Source: Maratus speciosus (taxonomy: Eukaryota; Arthropoda; Arachnida; Araneae; Salticidae). Taken from it: DNA of 64,000 bases. A program made the translations under genes and the position numbers. Each line of letters starts with the position of its first letter. The first letter of the stretch is position 1. The notes under the pieces were generated by a model. The model searched no databases, had not been told where the DNA came from, and saw only the letters and a list, made by a program, of their open reading frames with translations. Positions 12,571 through 23,559 of the stretch are shown here, piece after piece. The stretch is from positions 94,848,807-94,912,806 of the forward strand of contig OZ010800.1 of NCBI GenBank assembly GCA_963932465.1, written 5' to 3'.

Positions 12571-12804
12571 GTAAAGTTTTAAAGTCTTAGAGTTAATTTA
12601 AAAAGTCAGAGTTAATTTAAGTTTTTTTAGCTTACAAATCAATTTGCAATGTGCGTAGACTTTTAAGCATAACTCAAAAAGTAATTTATGTAAAGAAATG
12701 CTGTTTTTGAGTCCCGTATTTAAAGTGTCTTGAAGTGGATAACTGACGAAATTTTGTTGGTTTGAGAACAAGAAATTTTCGAATATTGATTAATTATTTA
12801 TGTA

Positions 12805-14090
12805 CAAGGTGGCCATAATTAAATTGACGATACTCAGAGTATTCTGTAGCGCGATCTAACTGCGAGAATGACGCCAAATTTTGTAGGAATATGAAACAAG
12901 ACGGGAGACGAAAGAATCCGTGAAAAAAAATGTACCAAAAAACACCGCCAGGGGAATATATGGCGCTGTGTATTCAAAAAAGAGAGTTTCAAAAAATGAA
13001 GAATCAATATTGAAATAAAATTATCATTTATTTAACGAATTTTCGCAATTTAATCCAAGCTCAAAATGGTAACTTTTTGTAAAAAGCTAAAAATTTACAT
13101 AAACACTCCTAAAGTTTCTTTATCTGCAATTTCACTTACAGAGCCTCAAAGAAAGCAACAGCAGAAGCAAAAGTTCTTTATTCAAATTTCACGTTACATC
13201 TTTTGGCCCAGTGCCAGCTTGTAGGGCATTAAAAGTTAATGTGCTACTGTTAGAAGCAATTTCATTGAAAGTCATCTTTCATAATGTCTCCTTCTTTAGT
13301 CGAGCGAGCTCTACTAGTCAAATTCTTTTAACTCAACCAGTGCAATGTGCCAGCCGCTCTTCGTACTTTTAGAAAACCTAAAAGAAATGCATAAAGCTAA
13401 CGGCCCTTTATCAGTTAATGGTTTAAAAGCAACGTTTGAGAAGTTTGAGAAAACAGCTTCTCTAAATGTTCAGTGAGGGAGAAGACGAAAACCCGTATCA
13501 CAAGATACAATCGAAGAAGTGGCAACGGCGATTGTCGACAGAGCACCAGACAATATTTCTACCACTTCCAGCGTTCGTGGAATAGCACAAAATCTGGAAA
13601 TGTCTTATTGTACGGTATGGAAAATCCTTCGAAAGATTATCCACTTCTATCCGTACAAGATCAGCCGTGTACAAGAGTTACGTCACACCGATCATGATAA
13701 GCGATTGACTTTTGCTCTCACTTTCTTGCCAGAATGGAGTTGGATGATGCTTGGCCCAGGAAAATCTTATAAGGAGACGAGGCCCACTTTTACCTCAATG
13801 GAACTGTAAAAACCCAGAACTGCCGAATTTTGGATAACAAGTCACCAAGAGAATTCAAAGAAATTCCTTTGCATTCACCAAAGATAACAGTTTGGTGTGG
13901 TTTCACAGCAGATATGCTCATAGGTCCATTCTTCTATGAGGACATTACTCCGACAGGACCTGTAACTTGTTTCTGTTACCGGAGACAAATATCGCCAAAT
14001 GCGAAACAACTTTGTTATTCCGGCACTTCAGCAAAGAATAGTGCCTGGTGAAAATCATTTTCAGGCACGATGGAGCATTTGCTTGTAATT
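12805..14090 (+). mobile_element. Tc1/mariner-type element, 3' truncated
   Basis: The left end follows a TA (12803-12804) and reads CAAGGTGGCCATAATTAAAT. This is the same terminal motif as the 546-bp MITE at 26950 (CAGGGTGTCCATAATTAAAC) and resembles the CACCCTGTA end at 35241-35249. The transposase relic begins near 13284. Sequence homology stops near 14090 in the middle of the catalytic domain, and no matching right terminus follows. The rest of the element is absent here. Confidence 0.65.
13284..14090 (+). pseudogene. Tc1/mariner transposase with DUF4817-like N-terminus, broken
   Basis: From the ATG at 13284 the frame reads MSPSLVERALLVKFF followed by a stop. The helix-turn-helix region then continues in pieces: LKEMHKANGPLSVNGLKATF near 13380, then GRRRKPVSQDTIEEV near 13480. 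The frame at 13519-13740 carries VRGIAQNLEMSYCTVWKILR, YPYKISRVQELRH and a DKRLTFALTFLPE block, matching the second helix-turn-helix of this arthropod-typical family. A further frame at 13800-14050 carries TQNCRILDNKSPREF, NPLHSP-like PLHSPKITVWCGF and IGPFFYEDITPTGPV, the DDE-domain core. The copy stops near a DGA-like word at about 14070. At least three frame changes or stops make it non-functional. It would have been a DNA-cutting transposase acting in the nucleus. Confidence 0.8.
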
Positions 14091-14224
14091 TAACTAATTT
14101 TTCTAAAAATATCCCGTTACAGTTTTATAATATAAAAAGTATAAAAAAGTCATTCCCAAAAATTACTTGTATTTATTAAAAAGCATTTTACACGTGTCAA
14201 CGGATTACGTCAAACTGTATTATA

Positions 14225-14962
14225 CAGAGTGATCGAAAAGTTGCGCAACGCATATTTTCAGAAATTGGACAGTATCCGAAATAAATGATAATTGCATTAT
14301 TTTTCGATTGATGGTAGCACTGTACATTAGAAAATCAATTACTTGTAGAAAGATCAGTTGCATTTGATGTTGTAATCTGTAAGAGTCATTTGTTTCGTTA
14401 AAGATGGCGATGATGGAAGTGAAATATTTCTAAGCACAAATAATTTTATGGTTAAACATTATTTTGCAACAACGGCTTTCGTCAAAGTTATTGAGGCGTT
14501 TAAATAGGCATATTCAAATATCTGTGCGCGCAATGAGACAACGATTTACAATTTGGTAGCCCAGAAACTTTAAGCGTTCATGATAAAAAACGAAGTGGCC
14601 GCCCATGTGTTCTTAATTCTGACAAAATGGAGAAAAGCAAGAATAAGATGTTGCAGTCACCACAGAAGAGTTTGAGATAGGTTTACATCGTTAACCTGAA
14701 AACAAGCACTCAACATGAGATTAAAACAGTAAGTGTTCGAACATTGAGAAGAGTGACCTAAAAATCGAAAATCTCATACGTCTTTGTATCTGAGAAAAAG
14801 AGTCACATCTTCAATATCTTCTGTACTATGTTAATTTTCACTCAGTTTTGTGTGTCAGTATTGTTAATATTTTAATTTAGTTTTTATTTTTAATTTGAAT
14901 CATGTTTGTATTTTAGTAAACAAAACATTTTTCAAAGGTTGGGCGACTTTTCGGTCACCCTG
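14225..14962 (+). mobile_element. Deleted mariner-type element, TA-flanked
   Basis: The terminal inverted repeats are CAGAGTGATCGAAAAGTTGC on the left and, reverse complemented, CAGGGTGACCGAAAAGTCGC on the right. Both ends are bordered by TA (14223-14224 and 14963-14964), the target site of the Tc1/mariner superfamily. The 738-bp length is too short for a full transposase gene. Confidence 0.85.
14404..14800 (+). pseudogene. Mariner-type transposase fragment
   Basis: Inside the deleted element, short frames read KHYFATTAFVKVIEAF near 14455-14505, then FGSPETLSVHDKKRSGRPCV near 14555-14610. The latter ends in the SGRP motif that joins the two DNA-binding helices of mariner and Tc1 transposases. 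Stops interrupt it, and no DDE domain follows. It is a relic only, with no product expected. Confidence 0.6.
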
Positions 14963-14964
14963 TA

Positions 14965-16195
14965 CAATAAAATATCACCTAAGAGATAAATCTAATTCAA
15001 AATAATTCTTACCGCACACCATACATTTTGATATTATGTATTAAAAAATATCTATAAATGTCTTTACTATCTTTAAATTCATTATTTTAAGTAAACACTT
15101 GATTTATAGTCTCTAGTTAAAAGTCATATTTTAAGAACAATCTTTCACCAAAGTAAAAATAGCACGCGTCAAATCTCAAAGAATACTCTTTTATTTAGAA
15201 TTTAAACTTCATATCACTCTGGCTCGTAAGATAGTGTTATAGTTATATATATGTTTTTTTCATCTAAAGTGTTTAATTTAAAATGAATAAATGAATATTG
15301 GTTTTTTTTCATTGAAAGAATTTTTTTTTAAACATAATGACAATGAAATAAAAGAAAAACGTACATATTTATATATTTATACTAAATAATGAGATTTTTA
15401 CTTTAATTTTGAATTTTTTTTTACCAAATTACAAAGTTGATATGGAAGGTAAACTTTTATTAATATAAATGAATTATATATTTATCCTTTTGAATTTTTG
15501 TAATTTATAAATTATAAAATATTTAGCACACTGTACATTTAAATATGTTCTTTATTTTGATTAAGGTAATTCAAAATGGGGGAAAATACATATTTGTAAT
15601 AAAAATAAGTCTTAATTGGCTATCTATTTGAAATGTTATAGAAAGTTTTTATCTAATATTATTTATAAAAATTCGTAAACTTTCTATAATTATTTTCTGT
15701 GACAAAATGAGGGCTACCACTATCGACTATTTTTATATTCTCTCCGCACCAGTAATTTGGAAGTATATTTCTCTTGAAAATGTTGTCAAAATATATACTG
15801 AGGATTTCTGTTTTTAAAATATTTTTTTTTATTATTGAGTTAAAATTTAGAAATTTTTCGTGTTGGTCCACCATATTATTTATAAACAAATCCATGTGAT
15901 AAAATTTCTCTTTTTTTAATTAAAGTTTATTAAAAAAAATCGTTATAACAACAAATATTATTTGTAGAATTTCATTTTTTTTTCATTTAACTAAACATAA
16001 TTAAAAATTATTAATTTAAATAAAAATTAAAAATATTAAAATTAACAATAAAAAAATGCAACTTTAAAAGAAAAAGTCATATTTTAGAAAGTATATATTT
16101 TTTTCAAAATTAAAGTTAAGAGATTTTTAAAAGACTTATTCCAATATATATTCGAGGATGGAGTAGCACAGTTGACGTTTATTCCAACAGAGCGA
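14965..16195. other. AT-rich intergenic DNA, nothing recognised
   Basis: A 78-codon minus-strand frame exists at 15659-15895, but it has the Asn/Ile/Lys-rich composition expected of random AT-rich DNA and no recognisable motif. I see no terminal repeats. Confidence 0.5.
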
Positions 16196-16199
16196 AAAA
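16195..16199 (-). terminator. Pol III T5 terminator after the tRNA-like gene
   Basis: On the minus strand the discriminator base is followed at once by TTTTT, the standard termination signal for RNA polymerase III. This supports possible transcription of the tRNA-like unit. Confidence 0.5.
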
Positions 16200-16271
16200 T
16201 GTCCAGACCAGGAATCGAACCTGGATACTTGGCGTGCCGTCCCAATGCCTTACCTGTTAGGCTATCCGGAC
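16200..16271 (-). tRNA. tRNA-like gene, 72 nt, anticodon reads GGC
   Basis: The minus strand folds into a cloverleaf. The acceptor stem is GTCCGGA with TCTGGAC (six Watson-Crick pairs and one G-T), the D stem is GCCT with AGGC, and the T arm is CCAGG-TTCGATT-CCTGG with all five pairs. The A box TAGCCTAACAGG and B box GGTTCGATTCC are consensus. A run of five T directly follows the discriminator A, as a pol III terminator. The oddities are in the anticodon arm: the closing pair is G-G, and the loop ACGGCAC has C instead of the universal T at position 33. The loop would give GGC (Ala) by position, but the acceptor lacks the G3-U70 pair expected for tRNA-Ala. It is either a recent tRNA pseudogene, an unusual tRNA, or the head of a tRNA-derived SINE. 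Confidence 0.7.
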
Positions 16272-19200
16272 GATACCTGGCTGACATAATTCACTCTTAT
16301 TTGTTGGACTTGGCTGCGAACTGCAGAAAAAAATATTCTTTCCCTTCATTATGAAATATTCCAAGTTTGAAACATTTACTTTTAACAGTTCTTGACTTGT
16401 AACAATTTAAATACAAGAAATGCAGAAAAAACCCATCATGAAGAAAAATGCATTTTCGTAAGAAGTTGACTTCATTGACTTCAATGCTAGATTTTAAAAA
16501 CAAACCGAAACGACAAAAAATAATATTCCTGTTTCAATTAAGATATAAACATGATTTAAACGTCATTTTAAGCAGAAAAAAATCCCTGCCGGCTCAGTCT
16601 ACAGGCGCAGGTACATTTCGAAGTTACATCACACAGACTGGGTCAAGCCTCCTCACATAGCCCTTTTCTAAAGATTACTACGTTGTTATATTAAGTCTAA
16701 CTTACTTTACAATCTTTATGCCTGGAATAAAAGCTCAATATTTCTGCATTACTTAAACCTACTTACTTAAATTTCTATGTTATATTTTATCTGAAAAAAG
16801 CTTACAAATTATTTCTACAAAACACAACTTTTAGGTTGAAAACACTTCATAATTGATTTTTTCCACACCTATTTCGATTACCTGTATGAAACAAATACTG
16901 TTGTTTGAACATTCCAGTAGCTTTGGTTGACTCCTATTGATAAAACTCTGAAATTCCTTTAAATATGAAAACTGACGTGTGGGTTAAGCCTCCCGTATGG
17001 TCAGCCCTCCCTAGTCTCCCCTATAGACAGAAATGGAAAAAATGTTTGTGTTTTTGTACTTTGAAAAACACGATGCCTTTCATTGTTTCGACACATTCAA
17101 AGGTCCCGCGCCCCCTTAAGTAAGAACTTTTGTCTTTCCTGACTCTAGACATTTAGTTCGAATGCTTACTCGCTATAAATGCAACTCTCTCATAGGTAAA
17201 GTATATGAAGACGAATATTAATGTCATGAAATTTTAAGTGACATTCGGACTGCCATGTTATTAAATATTCATAATTCTAAGGTATCGATAATTTATGTAT
17301 ATATATATATATATGTGTGTGTGTAATAATATTATTATAAAAAATGCAATTATTACATAAATATTATTTTAAATAATTATTATTTCAATGGTAAATCCGT
17401 TATAACAATGCTCGAATCCCATTTAAAATTATATTTCTGTTTTACTCTTCGCGAGAATAATTCTTAATCTGCAAAGTGTTATTTCTCGCAAATTAATTTC
17501 AATCCCCAAATTCTACAAAGTACTTATATTTTATCTGTGGGAAATAAATTAATGTACTTTATTCGTTATCAAACAACCCATTTTATTATTAATCCATCCG
17601 ATCTGCGTAATCTTGGTTCAATGTTTCAGTTCTATCTACCTTATCAGAGATCTACTTTTTGTAGCGGGCGACCCTTATGACCATTTTGAGCCAAAGATGG
17701 CCCCTTATTTCAACTGTCGCTATCCTTGGATTTACATGATACGCATCTGAGCGCTGCATCTCACTAAATCTGCTTATTTATCAAAAATACTACTATTCTC
17801 CCCATCGTATGAGAGGAGTAATACATTGGAATTACTCTTAAATAATTTTGCTTAAGAAACAAGTAAATTTACATATCAAAAACACAAATTTCATAAAAAG
17901 ATAGAAAAGCGAATTTTTTCGAGAATTTTAGTCTAAAGAAATATACGGCCCTTTAATTTTGCAACGTATCAGAAAATATTTATTTCTTCTTAGAAAATGA
18001 TAATATGTATGTTTTATTTTTAATTAAATGTGTTTATGTATAATTTTAATTTAATTTCTCTGTTTAATTCAGACGTTAAAAATGTATGTGTATCTTAAGT
18101 TATATCAGACTTTGGGAATATTTATAATAGATTTGGAAACATATACTGATTGACTATTTTACAACATTGAATAACGTTACTGAATTACCATTTTTATCTA
18201 CAAATTGCTTTGATATTTATGTACTCAGAGTCAATATGCTTACATTTTAAAAAGTTTCATTTAGTATTAAATAATGTAGCGAAACATTATTACATGAAAC
18301 AAACAGGAAACTCCATATAAATTAATTAACATGTGAAATCGGGAGTATTTATAAAAAGTTATAAATCTAATAATATTACTAAAAAACAGGATTATAAAAT
18401 TAGGAAAAAACTCTTTCAAATTCTTTATTCCTTATTGTAACATAGCATTAAAAATTAAATAATTAAAAAAAAAAAAAAAAAAAAAAAAAAGAAAGAAAGA
18501 AAGAAAAATCCTCGTAGTATGAGTCTTGATTTAAAATGGTAAATGCGACAAAAAAGCATTAAATACATCGTATATGATATATTAGTAGAAAACAAGGCTT
18601 ATTTTATTAAAATAATTAACCACTTTGTTTAAATTTTGATGAAAACGAAATCTTTGGTTTTTTAATTATAATAAAAACTTTGAGTATTTTTAAGATTTAA
18701 TTATAAAAGGGATCTGTGAGATCCAGTTAAGTAAACTACTAAAGTAAAAATAATTTTACAAAAAGAGGATGGTAACATAGAAAATTGTAATGCGGGAAAA
18801 AATTAAAAAAAAATTCATTCTGGAAATTAAATATATATATACAAATTTGGTCGCAATTTAAACATCTGTGAGAAGTACAGCAATGCTTTAAAAGCTATGT
18901 TCACCGTGCAAGGTCTTCACACTACTCGGATTAGTGATAACACTTTTGAAGAAGATATGGGGACCTAGCGCTCTCTTCACCTAAGCGTGGAGAAATATAA
19001 GGAAAAATTCAAATCATGCATCTCTCAGATGCAGTCCGATGTTCTGAGTGTTAATAAAGTAAATTAAGCTACATATAAATTGTGCCTAAAAAACCAAAGT
19101 CTGTTTTCATGTCAGAATGAAAATATGATAATTTTTTATGGATTTTCAAGTTAATATTATTATGTACGTATATATATGTATGTATATTAATATTTACTTA

Positions 19201-19309
19201 ATTCCTATATAGAAGAAGAAAATGCTGGATTTGTGAAAACTTTCGACTACCAGTTTTGAAAGATTTACAGGTTTTACGCGTCAGAGAGCCCTCAAAACTT
19301 ATTTTTAGA
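16272..19309. other. Mostly unrecognised AT-rich DNA
   Basis: No gene was recognised. Local features are a TA/TG microsatellite near 17297-17325, a run of about 23 A followed by GAAA repeats near 18468-18505, and two less AT-rich patches (16570-16660 and 17640-17760) whose reading frames carry no known motif. Confidence 0.5.
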
Positions 19310-19870
19310 AAATCTCTGAATGTGAGTCTGTGACTCTGTCTGTGTGTATGTCTGTATGTGACACGCATTTTGTGAGCGCTCTACTTCAAGAACTGGTGCA
19401 CGAAATTTAATAACAATTGATATTCAGGTAGTCACTTTTGGTGCTGATTAGCTTTTAGTATAAATCGCCCAACAGCTGGCTCTGCTACGCTCAATTTTGC
19501 CCTATTGCCGCAATAGCTCTATCTCAAGAACTAATGCACGAATTTTCATCAAACTTCACAATCCGTTGGACGTTGACACAAGTTATTGGTGATAAGGGTT
19601 TTGTACCAACAGCCCAAAAGGTTACGCTGCTATGCTGGATTTTTCACGAATTTTTCAATAGCTCTAGCTCAAAAACTAATGCACATATATTCAACAAGCA
19701 TCAGATTAATTTAGACGTAGACATAAGTTGTTGCTGATAAGGTTTTAGTGTAAATCACCCAACAGGTGAGGCTGCTGTGATGAATGTTGCGGGATTTATA
19801 CAATTTTAGCGATAGAAATACCTCAATAACTAACGCACGGAATTTCATACCTTTAGAAATCTCATGATGA
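19310..19870 (+). repeat. ~145-bp tandem array, four units
   Basis: A head containing CTGTCTGTGTGTATGTCTG and GTGACACGCATTTTGTGAGC is followed by units with CTCAAGAACTAATGCACGAA, a TTCATCAAACTTCA block and GCCCAACAGCTGGCTCTGCT-like words. The CTCAAG points lie near 19386, 19522, 19668 and 19822. The same head and units occur at 46490-47440, so this is a dispersed family that carries its array with it. There is no coding potential. Confidence 0.85.
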
Positions 19871-20822
19871 GCAGATATTGCCATTTATTTTTTACACTGT
19901 GATAGCGAATTTTGTAATTAATATGTATATTATCAATACATATATGTGTACTTAGTATTAATCTGTATAAGATAGAAGAAAGTTTTAGGATTGGCAGATT
20001 CGACTAATTTTACAATGTTTTGGTTATTTTTCAAGTATTATCGAGAGATAACGTAATATGCAATATAAAAAGGAAATAAAGGCTCAAAAATATGGAAGCT
20101 GGAAATAGTAGCAAAACTGATTATACCACATTGATTTTGTCGTACAAGATTAAAACTTTCGTTATTGTTTAAATAAACAAATGCAAAAAAAGAATAAACA
20201 AAAGATGTAGTGGTCTAAACAAATTACAGGCTCCCTAATCGACGATCATACATCAATCAGTTTTCTCTTTTCAAAACTTTCTTCTCGCTACAATACAGCA
20301 GACTTGTCAAAATGGTACACATTCTGCATGTATATGTCAATTAGTAACTTTATGTTTCATCGGCGTTCGTTATTGGCGTATTTAATGGAACTTATGATAC
20401 TATTTTCTTTATAATAGGTTACTTTTAAAAGGTTTTAAATAAAATAGTCACTTTTGCATTATTTTAAGACTTGTCATGATTTTTTTTTTTTTTTTTTTTT
20501 TTGTATCATGAAAATTTATCATTTTGAAATCTGTCTCGTTCAGCACGCATCACCATTATGAACTTATAAAAAAAGTGAAAAATAAAAATTACACAAATAT
20601 TCAAAATGTACAGGAAGTTTGTTTTGAATAACTTTTTATATTTCTATATACATTTAATAATTTTTTATTACATTTTTTCTTAATTAAATCACTTCGGTTT
20701 AGAAACATCTTTAAAAATATCACAAAAAGGCATTAGAAACACTGAAATAAAATAAAATATTTCAAATAAGAAAAGAAAAAAATCTCTTTAACTTTTAGAC
20801 AAGTAAAAATTCAAGGAATCCG

Positions 20823-20860
<38 letters not shown>

Positions 20861-21529
20861 GGAGACAAGTAAATTTGACATTCTAGTTTTTTCGAAGGGA
20901 AAGGTGTGTGTGTGAGGGGGGGGGGGGGGTGTCTATTTCGTATTAAACTGAAATCTGCCATTTTCTTTTCGAGTTCGTTAGTGTTGGATAAATGTCGCTT
21001 AAAGAGGTTTAGAAGAAACAAGTTTGTTCTAAAAGAAACTAAATCATTTAATGAGTTCGCTTATTTCTGAAATAAGTATTCATTATTTACAAAAAAAAAT
21101 GTTGAGTATTTTTTCTTTATATATATATAAAATTTTAATTGCATATTTCAACAGTGTAAACGAAGCATTTTTAGCATGATGATTATAATCACGTAGTTTG
21201 TTTTAAAATATATATGTATATATGTTTGTTTGTTTTTTATTTTCGAAGAGATATATTTTAATTCGTGTTTTCATACATAAAAATGTTAGCTGCTTTCACA
21301 TATACATACCACTTTGAAAAATCATGTAACTTGAATGTTTTTGCAGAAAAAACGTTAACTTAGTACAGAATATTTTGTCATATTGACCTATATGAAAAAT
21401 GTAAACTATCCTTTCTATCTAAAAATATATATATATATATATGAATATATGAAATGTGATATAAAGAAGGTAGACAAATTTTTGTGTTATTTTTACACCT
21501 TATTTAGAGACGTCACAGACATTTATATG
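19871..21529. other. AT-rich DNA with homopolymers
   Basis: No gene was recognised. Notable tracts are a T run near 20478-20502, a 34-base A run at 20823-20856, a G-run (about 15 G) near 20917-20932 and TA microsatellites near 21121 and 21427. Confidence 0.5.
20823..20856 (+). repeat. A34 homopolymer
   Basis: This is an uninterrupted A run, followed about 60 bases later by a run of some 15 G. Neither belongs to a recognisable retroposon. Confidence 0.8.
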
Positions 21530-21911
21530 GTATGCCGACACCTCTGATCAAAATGCAAGCATTACAGATTTTCAAGCATACAGTCATCCTTCCATTTTCC
21601 CAACTATACGCCATCCCAGCAAACACGGAGCATTCGGTAAACAATCGGCCGACAGCCGCTTTGCCGTTAACGACGGTATCGGCACGATATCGGCTGCCGT
21701 ACCGGTTCCGTATCTTTTTCGACACGCCGGGCGAGTGACGCCCGACAGATAGGCGAACAGTCGGTCCAGTATCGGCAAAACACTATGTCGACAGCACGCC
21801 GATAGCTATCCATACGATTGCCAGTCGCAGCCCGACACCAGCATCAATTGAAAAAAATGATGGCGCCACCTATGAGCGATCGCGGAATGCATATTTGAAA
21901 AGAACGTGTTT

Positions 21912-21987
21912 CGGCGCTGGATGAGATTGGGTTTGATCCAACGATCCCAAGGACAGGAAGTAGACGCCTTAACCACTTGACCACTCA
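21912..21987 (-). other. tRNA-Ser-like SINE head
   Basis: The minus strand reads GTGAGTGGTCAAGTGGTTAA at its start. TGGTCAAGTGG fits a pol III A box and resembles the D arm of class II tRNAs such as tRNA-Ser. About 45 bases later GGATCAAACCC is a weak B box. The acceptor stem is not conserved. It abuts the left arm of the 1.25-kb inverted repeat. It is probably tRNA-derived retroposon sequence. Confidence 0.5.
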
Positions 21988-22167
21988 CAAGGAGAGGGCC
22001 AACCTTTTTAATCACAGATTTTGATTATTTTAATATATGTTGTAGGGTATAGACCCCTTAGTCTCAGGTTCAACGGATTTTATACAACGCTCGTTAGTTC
22101 TTGAGAAACCGGGGGGTCTAATATTAGTATACGATTTAAATACTTACTTTGTAACAACAAGGATAGG

Positions 22168-22245
22168 TTGGGCGTAGCTCAGTTGGTACGGCGTCAGCAG
22201 ACTGATCGGCGGGCTCGGGTTCGATGCCCGAAAGCTCTAAATTTG
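22168..22245 (+). other. tRNA-like sequence, left arm
   Basis: It has an A box TAGCTCAGTTGG, a T arm TCGGG-TTCGATG-CCCGA with a perfect five-pair stem, and a B box GGTTCGATGCC. The anticodon arm does not form a normal seven-base loop, and the acceptor halves do not pair, so it is a tRNA-derived relic rather than a tRNA. Confidence 0.65.
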
Positions 22246-22977
22246 TTTTTCTTATATTTTGTTTTATAAATATACTTATAATTATAACTTAATAATGACA
22301 TTGTCAATTAAAATTCATAATATTGCATTTCAATTATAATTTTAACCTATTTATTTTATTTTTTTTTACTTTTAACTAAATAGTTGTATAAAACATCATA
22401 AAACTGATATTTTTTTAAAAATCACTTTTAAAATGTATATATTCTGTATGGATGCAATGATATTGAACAATTGTGTCAATTCGTGATTTTAAAGAAATAT
22501 CATTTATTCATAGTTTTAACAAGGAAAATCAATACGATGATACTATTACTCTGTTTTTAAAGTAACAAACATAATTATATTAAAAATTAGCATCGGAATT
22601 AAATTACAACGGATTTTTTGCATATTAAAGATTTTTAAATTTGTAATACGTGTGCTTGCGCTTTCAAATATTTCGTTTTCCCCTTTATGTTCTTTCTGCT
22701 TTTATTTTTATTTTATTCGAATAGGCTTTATTTTATCATAACTAGATGGCACCACAACAGGTTTCTAACAGTTTTGGAATTTTTATTTTTCAATAATAGA
22801 TCCAACTCCTTTTTAAATGTATTTAAAGGATGAGAAATAATAGTTCAAAATAAAAAACGATAAATTTAAATTTAAATTTGTTAACATTATAATTAATGTA
22901 CGATATTAAATTTTTTAATAGAAATTATTAAATTATAATTACAAGTATATTTATAAAACAAAAAAGGAGAAAGACAA

Positions 22978-23054
22978 AAATGTAGTTCGGGGTATCGTAC
23001 CCGGTCCCGCGGATCAGCCAACAAACGCCGTACCAACTGAGCTACGCCCAACCT
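22978..23054 (-). other. tRNA-like sequence, right arm
   Basis: On the minus strand the same TAGCTCAGTTGG A box is followed by a different anticodon region and a CGGGTACGATACCCC T arm. The segment between the A box and the T arm differs from the left-arm copy much more than the flanking arm sequence does. Confidence 0.65.
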
Positions 23055-23559
23055 GCCCTTTTTGTTACAAAGTACGAACTTAAATTGTGTACTAATATTA
23101 GACCCCCCGGTTTCTCAAGAACTAACGAGCGTTGTATAAAATCCATTGAACCTGAGACTAAGGGGTCTCTACCCTACAACATATATTAAAATAATCAAAA
23201 TCTGTGATTAACAAGGTTGGCCCTCTCCTTGTCAGACTTGATCAGGGGATGATTGTATGAGATAATAAGGGGTAGTCTTATCGATACGCAATGGGTAGTC
23301 ATTAAAGGTAAATGGTAGATGGGGAAATTAGAATTTTGAAGTGTTTTTATTTTATTTTTTATTATTTATTTATTTATTTATAATTGTCTTATGCGCGTTT
23401 ATTTAAAAGTTAATTTAATATTTATATGAATGAAATAAACATCTTAGCGAATTCGTTAAAGTAAAGGAATTTAAGAACAATTTTAAGTTTAATTAAGATA
23501 TAGATATAATTAAGAATAATTAAGAATAGATACAAATTTAAGAATAATTAAGTATTAAA

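Larger units (their letters stand above)
21988..23231. mobile_element. 1.25-kb inverted repeat carrying tRNA-like arms
   Basis: The left arm (21988-22245) and right arm (about 22978-23231) are reverse complements with only about a dozen differences over the outer ~200 bases. Both arms start CAAGGAGAGGGCCAACCTT, run through GTTGTAGGGTA and GAAACCGGGGGGTCTAATAT, and end in a tRNA-like block GGTTGGGCGTAGCTCAGTTG. The ~730-base spacer is AT-rich and non-coding. High arm identity in otherwise decayed DNA implies a recent inversion-duplication, a young fold-back element, or gene conversion between the arms. Confidence 0.8.

Noticed and set aside
15659..15895. 78-codon minus-strand frame
   Set aside because: Asn/Ile/Lys-rich composition as expected of AT-rich DNA, no motif and no neighbouring exon.
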